Assembly (NCBI RefSeq): GCF_000963695.1
Contig: NZ_LAJX01000190.1
Coordinates: 1-33,852 of the forward strand
Length of the DNA: 33,852 nucleotides
Reading direction: 5' to 3'
Origin: Methylocucumis oryzae
GTDB lineage: Bacteria; Pseudomonadota; Gammaproteobacteria; Methylococcales; Methylomonadaceae
A program made the position numbers and the translations under genes. This document shows, piece by piece, positions 29,301 through 33,852 of the stretch. Within the stretch, counting starts at the first letter, position 1, and each line of letters opens with the position of its first letter. The notes under the pieces were generated by a model. That model saw only the letters and a list, made by a program, of their open reading frames with translations. It was not told the origin of the DNA and made no database searches.

Positions 29301-29972
29301 TTATTTATAGCGCGTGTTATCCATCTGACCGGCTTGCTCAAACCCTGCTTTTCTTAGGCGGCAAGCATCACAAACACCGCAAGCTTGGCCTTGTTCATCG
29401 GCGGAATAGCACGAAACGGTTTGGCTATAATCGATGTTTAAGCAATGCCGGTAGTGATAATGTCAGCTTTGCTTAAATTTAGCAGTGGCGTATGTATCGT
29501 GAATGGGACGCCTTCTACACCCGCTTTTGTCGCTAAGTTAGCCAGGCTTTGAAAAGCGTTAATAAATTCTGGTCGGCAATCGGGATAACCGGAGTAATCT
29601 ACCGCATTAACACCTATAAAAATATTTTGGCAATGCAATACTTCAGCCCAAGCTAAAGCAAACGCTAAAAAAAATGGTATTTCTAGCAGGTACATAAGTA
29701 ACAGGTATGCCTGCTTGTAATTGTTCAGGCACAGCGATGTGTTTGTCGGTTAATGCCGAACCACCAAAAGCATCTAGGCTAAGTTTTATAATTTTGTGTT
29801 CTTTTACGTGATAGCGTTGTGCGATATTCGCCGCTGCGGTGAGTTCGGCGTTATGGCGTTGACCGTAATCGAAACTTAATGCGTAACAGGTGAAACCTTG
29901 TTGTTGGGCTAAGGCTAAAACGGTGATGGAATCCAGTCCACCAGATAATAAAACGATTGCTGATTTTTGCAT
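29301..29972 (-). CDS. queC: 7-cyano-7-deazaguanine synthase QueC (two frameshifts)
   Basis: ATP- and zinc-dependent enzyme converting 7-carboxy-7-deazaguanine to preQ0 for queuosine. It starts [20 protein letters not shown] with the PP-loop SGGLDS. Frame is lost twice: an extra T in T8 (plus-strand A8 at 29667-29674; repaired as [17 protein letters not shown]) and a missing T at 29440-29441 (repaired as [16 protein letters not shown]). The corrected C-terminus has the zinc-binding [14 protein letters not shown] cluster and ends at 29301. Corrected length is about 223 residues, normal for QueC. The ATG directly follows the queE stop. Confidence 0.93.
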
Positions 29973-30617
29973 TTATTTGCCTCGGGCATCATGCCATAAC
30001 AATTTGTGCAATTGGACTTGAAAACGCACAGGTAATCTATCTCGCAAAATATGTTCAGCCAATTCAGTAGGATTTTGCTGGTCTGCTACGGGAGAAAACA
30101 AAATTTGGCACGTTTCATGTAGACGTTGTTCAACAAGCCAGGCTTTTGACCATTCGTAATCTTCTTGGCTGCCGATAACGAATTTAACTTGGTCTTTTGC
30201 TGTTAAAAACGCTAAATTTTCATAGCGATTTTTACTTAGCTCGCCGGAACTGGGTGTTTTTAAATCCATGACTTTAACAATACGTGCGTCTACGGCTGAT
30301 ATGTCCAGCGCCCCACTCGTTTCTAACGAGACATAAAAGCCTAAATCGGCTAAATGAGTCATTAATGTTAAACAACCAGGCTGTGCTAAAGGTTCGCCAC
30401 CGGTGACGGTGACGTACTGGCACTGATACGTTTGTACTTCAGCCAAAATATCGGCTATGGTCATTTTTTGACCACCGCTAAACGCGTAAGCCGTATCACA
30501 ATAGCTGCAACGCAATGGACATCCCGTTAAGCGAATAAATGCCGTCGGTATGCCAACGGTATTCGATTCGCCTTGTAACGAGTAGAAAATCTCCGTAATT
30601 CTTAATTCAGAATCCAT
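29973..30617 (-). CDS. queE: 7-carboxy-7-deazaguanine synthase QueE
   Basis: Radical SAM enzyme that contracts the ring of 6-carboxy-tetrahydropterin in queuosine synthesis. The 214-residue product has the start EIFYSLQGESNTVGIPTAF, the short radical-SAM cluster motif CPLRCSYCD (C-x3-C-x2-C) near residue 33, TVTGGEPLAQPG and LETSGALDIS. It lies between cpoB and queC with almost no spacing; queE and queC catalyse successive steps. Frame intact. Confidence 0.96.
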   Translation of the reverse strand: MDSELRITEIFYSLQGESNTVGIPTAFIRLTGCPLRCSYCDTAYAFSGGQKMTIADILAEVQTYQCQYVTVTGGEPLAQPGCLTLMTHLADLGFYVSLETSGALDISAVDARIVKVMDLKTPSSGELSKNRYENLAFLTAKDQVKFVIGSQEDYEWSKAWLVEQRLHETCQILFSPVADQQNPTELAEHILRDRLPVRFQVQLHKLLWHDARGK

Positions 30618-30619
30618 TA

Positions 30620-31483
30620 TTAATTGATGGTTGCCAATTTCTTACTCGCCAATCTAGCCGCATTCGAGTCAGGGTAATCCGTAGTCACGCGCGTTAGATA
30701 TTGTTTGGCCAGGTCCTTTTGATTTTGATCTAAGGCAACAAAGCCAAGTTTTAGTAACGCATCGGGCGCTTTAGCGTGGGTAGGATATTTATCTAGCACG
30801 GCTTGAAAAGCTTGTTTAGCAGCTTCGTCATCGTGCTTAACTCTAAAGGCTTCGCCTAACCAATATTGCGCATTTGCAGCCAAAGAGCTTTCTGGGTATT
30901 GTGCTAAATAAGCATTAAACTCAGTAATCGATTGCTCGGTATGGCCGTTTCTAAGCTCAGTATACGCATGTTGATAAAGCTGTTGTTCTGCGTCAGACGC
31001 GGCTGGTACAGCGCTGTTAGCGGCTGCTACCGGCGGTGTTGGCGCTGCATTAACCTTATCGGGCGCAGCATCAGCGGCTGGTGCAGCTGGCTCCGTCGCC
31101 TGTGGAGTTTCAACAGGCGTTTCCGGCGCCACACTACCGGCTGACTCGGCTGATGCCTGGTCAGCAGGCGCGGCCGTACCTTCTAAACGCTGCAAACGGT
31201 CATCCACATCCGTGTACATAGTCGATTGATGTTTTTTAAGTTCAGCGATTTGATTAGCCTGCTCTTCTAACTTACCTGTTAATTGCTGCACTTCTCTTTG
31301 CAGTTGCTCAACCTTAGCGGTCATCTCTAACATTGCGTTCGTCGATGGCGTAGCCGCTAAATTAACATTAGGTGCTGGTTGCGCTGAAGGAGGGTAACTG
31401 GAGTTATCAATAACCTCTGGCAACGCGTAAGCGTTACTTAAGACAAGGCTTAAACAGGTTAACAACGTTAAACGAGGTTTCAT
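30620..31483 (-). CDS. cpoB: Cell division coordinator CpoB (YbgF), TPR protein
   Basis: Periplasmic partner of TolA that links outer-membrane constriction to septal wall synthesis. The 287-residue product has a signal peptide (MKPRLTLLTCLSLVLSNAYA) and an N-terminal coiled coil (about residues 50-105, heptads such as VEQLQREVQQLTGKLEEQ). An Ala/Pro/Glu-rich linker follows (about 105-160), then a C-terminal TPR domain (AYTELRNGHTEQSITEFNAY onwards, YPESSLAANAQYWLGEA). It follows pal, the conserved order. Confidence 0.94.
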   Translation of the reverse strand: MKPRLTLLTCLSLVLSNAYALPEVIDNSSYPPSAQPAPNVNLAATPSTNAMLEMTAKVEQLQREVQQLTGKLEEQANQIAELKKHQSTMYTDVDDRLQRLEGTAAPADQASAESAGSVAPETPVETPQATEPAAPAADAAPDKVNAAPTPPVAAANSAVPAASDAEQQLYQHAYTELRNGHTEQSITEFNAYLAQYPESSLAANAQYWLGEAFRVKHDDEAAKQAFQAVLDKYPTHAKAPDALLKLGFVALDQNQKDLAKQYLTRVTTDYPDSNAARLASKKLATIN

Positions 31484-31492
31484 TAGCTGACC

Positions 31493-32083
31493 TTAATAAA
31501 CAATTTCAACGCGACGATTTAATTCCCATGACGATTCATCATTACCCATTGCAGCAGGTTTTTCCTCGCCATAGCTAACCACGCTGATTTGCGACTCTGA
31601 TACACCTTGAATTTTCATCATACTGGCAACAGATTTAGCGCGTTGCTCTCCTAAGCCAATGTTGTACTCTCGTGAGCCTCTGTCGTCGCAATGACCTTCT
31701 AAAGTGATATGCTGACTAGGGTTGGCGATTAAATATTGCACATGTGCCGCAATTACAGGAATAAAATCCGGCTGTACGTCACTCGAATCTAACATGAAAT
31801 AAATCGTGCGTTTCGATAAGGGATTGCTAGGGTCGCTAAATTCTGGGCCTAGGTTTTTGCCACTGCTACCATACATGTTTGAACCTGAGCCATACATGCC
31901 TGAACCGCCCATTTCTGAGCCATTAATACCCGTACTACCATTTAAACCACTGGTCGAAGCATCATTAATACCATTCGTTGACGTTTGCCCACCTAATAAA
32001 CTAGGGTCTTCGTCTGGGGTATCTGCACAGCCCGCCAGTAATAACGTGCTAATCGTTAATGCCAATATAATGCGTAATTTCAT
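31493..32083 (-). CDS. pal: Peptidoglycan-associated lipoprotein Pal
   Basis: Outer-membrane lipoprotein that binds peptidoglycan and the Tol complex. I chose the ATG at 32083 (MKLRIILALTISTLLLAGCA) because it gives a standard lipoprotein signal with Cys at residue 19; the longer frame begins inside tolB. A Gly/Ser/Asn-rich linker follows (LNGSTGINGSEMGGSGMYGS), then the OmpA-like domain with TLEGHCDDRGSREYNIGLGE, then RAKSV, and WELNRRVEIVY at the end. About 196 residues. The low-complexity linker is longer than in E. coli Pal. Confidence 0.95.
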   Translation of the reverse strand: MKLRIILALTISTLLLAGCADTPDEDPSLLGGQTSTNGINDASTSGLNGSTGINGSEMGGSGMYGSGSNMYGSSGKNLGPEFSDPSNPLSKRTIYFMLDSSDVQPDFIPVIAAHVQYLIANPSQHITLEGHCDDRGSREYNIGLGEQRAKSVASMMKIQGVSESQISVVSYGEEKPAAMGNDESSWELNRRVEIVY

Positions 32084-32115
32084 TGTGTTTTCCAAAGTTA
32101 AACTAAAGAGGGAAA

Positions 32116-33377
32116 CTAGGGCGACCATGCGGGTTCGCGCACTTCACCGCTGTTAAATACCAGTTTTTGTTGCATTTTACCATCGATGGAAACGGCTGAT
32201 AAGAAACCGTTACCACCTGCTTTTGATGCATATAAAATCATGCTGCCATTCGGTGCAAAACTAGGCGATTCATCTGAGGGACCTTTCGTTAGCGGGCTAA
32301 TTGAACGGGTCGCCATATCCATAATTGCTATTCTATAGCTTCTGCCATTACCATGAACCATAACGATATTGCGTCCATCCGGCGAAAAACTACCGCGCGC
32401 ATTGTAATCACCAGCAAAGGTAATACGTTTAGCATCACCACCTTGGCTAGATGCCATATAGAGTTGTGGCTTTCCGCCTCTATCCGAAGTAAAAATAATT
32501 TTACTGCCTTCAGGTGACCACGATGGCTCAGTGTCAATGGCGTGGTTATTCGTTAAACGCAGTAATGAGCGAGTTGATAAATTTAAGACATAAATTTCTG
32601 GATTACCGTCTTTTGATAAGGTTAACGCTAAGCGTGTACCATCGGGCGACCATGACGCGCGCCATTAATACCTGGAAATTCTGCGACTCGCTCACGCTGT
32701 CCAGTCGCTAAGGTTTGCAAATAAACTGCGGCAGCTTTTCTCTCAAAGGAAACATAAGCGATGCGTTTACCATCGGGCGACCAAGAGGGGGACATTAACG
32801 GTTCAGGCGATGACGCTATAGTTTGCGGGTTATAGCCGTCGGCGTCGGCGACTTGTAGCTGGTGATTACCGCCCCCGCTAGTAATATAAGCAATACGGCC
32901 ACTGAAAACGCCTTTTTTCCCAGTTAATTTTTCAAAAATTAAATCACTAATTTTATGGGCTGTTCTGCGTAAATCAGCAGGTGATGAGGTCATTTTATAA
33001 CCTAATAGTTGGCCTGTTTTGTACACATCAAGTAGTTGAAATTGTACTTCGTAAAGACCACCGGCGTTATTCACTTGACCAACGACTAAGTAATTTTGCG
33101 CTAATTCTTGCCATTCAGGGAAGTTGACCTGCTGGGCTGTGCTAGGATGACTACGCATCGCTTGCTCTGCCATCATTTTAAAATAGCCACTACGCGCTAA
33201 ATCGGCATTGACGATTTCACTAATGCTGACAGGAGCACCACTAGAGGCAAAAGGCACTACGGCTACCGGAACAGCACCTTCTAAACCTTCAGTGATTTCA
33301 ATCTGTAACCCAGCATAAGCCAGACTGAAGTTAACTAAACAAAAGATGCCAATACATAATTTTTTGTGTAAATCCAT
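32116..33377 (-). CDS. tolB: Tol-Pal system protein TolB (frameshift near 32660)
   Basis: Periplasmic beta-propeller that interacts with Pal and TolA. It starts with a signal peptide (MDLHKKLCIGIFCLVNFSLA), then the N-terminal domain (PVAVVPFASSG, SEIVNADLARSGYF). The C-terminal propeller repeats carry WSPDG-type motifs (SPSWSPDGKRIAYVSFE, EPSWSPEGSKIIFTSDRGG). Frame is lost after FPGINGA. Restoring one C (GGC GCC GCG) gives ASWSPDGTRLALTLSKDG and links to the rest. Corrected length is about 420 residues, ending EVREPAWSP at 32116. Confidence 0.94.
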
Positions 33378-33415
33378 TATGACCTCTGTGAGATGAAGCG
33401 CAGAAAAAGAGAGTG

Positions 33416-33852
33416 TTATCTCGGATTAAATACGAATGTTAACGGCCTAAATTCTCGGGCAAATAATTCTTTATCTTTAGGCACCGGTAGAGGTGACGCT
33501 TTATTAACGGCACTGACGGCTGAATTATCGAATATTTCATCGCCGCTACTCGCGATAACTTCCACATCGGTTACTGTACCGTCTGGTAATAAACGAACTC
33601 TAACGGTACATTTTAAACCTTGCGTGGCATCCGGTGGCCTAATCCACTGACGTGTAACTTTTTGCATTAAGGCTTTTTTTAGCTCAGCTAATTCTGATTT
33701 CGCTTTTGCCGCAGCGTCGGCTTTAGCCTTAGCTTCTGCCTCGGCTTTCGCTTTGGCTGCCGCTTCGGCTTCAGCTTTGGCCTTTGCTTCTGCCTCAGCT
33801 TTCGCTTTTGCCGCCGCTTCGGCCTTAGCCTTAGCTTCTGCCTCCGCTTTGG
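33416..33852 (-). CDS. tolA: TolA, C-terminal part (5' end outside window)
   Basis: Inner-membrane-anchored periplasm-spanning protein of the Tol system. The visible 145 residues consist of a long Ala/Lys/Glu helix (repeats such as KAEAEAKAKAEAAAKAKAEA) then SELAELKKALMQKVTRQWIR and the globular C-terminal domain (CTVRVRLLPDGTVTDVEVIA, ending EFRPLTFVFNPR) that contacts TolB and Pal. The reading frame is open to the right edge. The repeat-rich helix is typical of TolA. It precedes tolB by 38 nt. Confidence 0.95.
   Translation of the reverse strand, partial: KAEAEAKAKAEAAAKAKAEAEAKAKAEAEAAAKAKAEAEAKAKADAAAKAKSELAELKKALMQKVTRQWIRPPDATQGLKCTVRVRLLPDGTVTDVEVIASSGDEIFDNSAVSAVNKASPLPVPKDKELFAREFRPLTFVFNPR

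Noticed and set aside
33661-33852. Tandem DNA repeats at the right edge
   Set aside because: These encode the normal Ala/Lys/Glu helical repeats of TolA.

Overview
The window is a stretch of gammaproteobacterial chromosome, moderately AT-rich. Nearly all genes lie on the minus strand. Protein style and gene order (complete dcw cluster; tolA-tolB-pal-cpoB-queE-queC-tRNA-Lys block as in pseudomonads and methanotrophs) fit a Gammaproteobacterium, plausibly Methylococcales. The order-level guess is inference only.

Region 1 (1-17226, minus strand) is a canonical division and cell wall (dcw) cluster, transcribed from a sigma70-like promoter with four MraZ-type boxes: mraZ-rsmH-ftsL-ftsI-murE-murF-mraY-murD-ftsW-murG-murC-murB-ddlB-ftsQ-ftsA-ftsZ. 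ftsZ runs off the left edge. Genes are tightly packed, with many ATGA/TAATG overlaps. Together they encode RNA/transcription housekeeping at the head, cytoplasmic peptidoglycan precursor synthesis (MurC-F, Ddl, MurB), lipid steps (MraY, MurG), septal synthesis (FtsW, FtsI) and the divisome core (FtsL, Q, A, Z).

Region 2 (about 17227-29130) is an accessory defence/mobile island. It holds a gene-free stretch with several successive hairpins and a type I restriction-modification operon (hsdM, hsdS, hsdR). An MNT/HEPN toxin-antitoxin pair sits between hsdS and hsdR, and a REP-associated tyrosine transposase (RAYT) with an inverted REP pair is wedged at the hsdM/hsdS junction. Then come a glycosyltransferase fragment, hicBA, a NERD-domain gene, a broken XRE regulator facing a phage-type regulator across a palindrome, and a truncated small gene. 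A 29-bp direct repeat flanks the hicBA-NERD-regulator part. The island abuts the 3' end of a tRNA-Lys gene, a classical integration hot spot.

Region 3 (29134-33852, minus strand) is the conserved tol/pal-que block: tolA (partial), tolB, pal, cpoB, queE, queC, then tRNA-Lys(UUU) with its own promoter and terminator.

The main caution is that many genes, including essential ones, carry single-base indels. Almost all lie in short homopolymers, and removing them restores full-length, family-typical proteins. Even tRNA-Lys has one extra base in its U run. This looks like uncorrected sequencing error rather than gene decay, so I give corrected gene spans and state each lesion. A biological alternative involving the 8-nt anticodon loop is discussed and judged unlikely.
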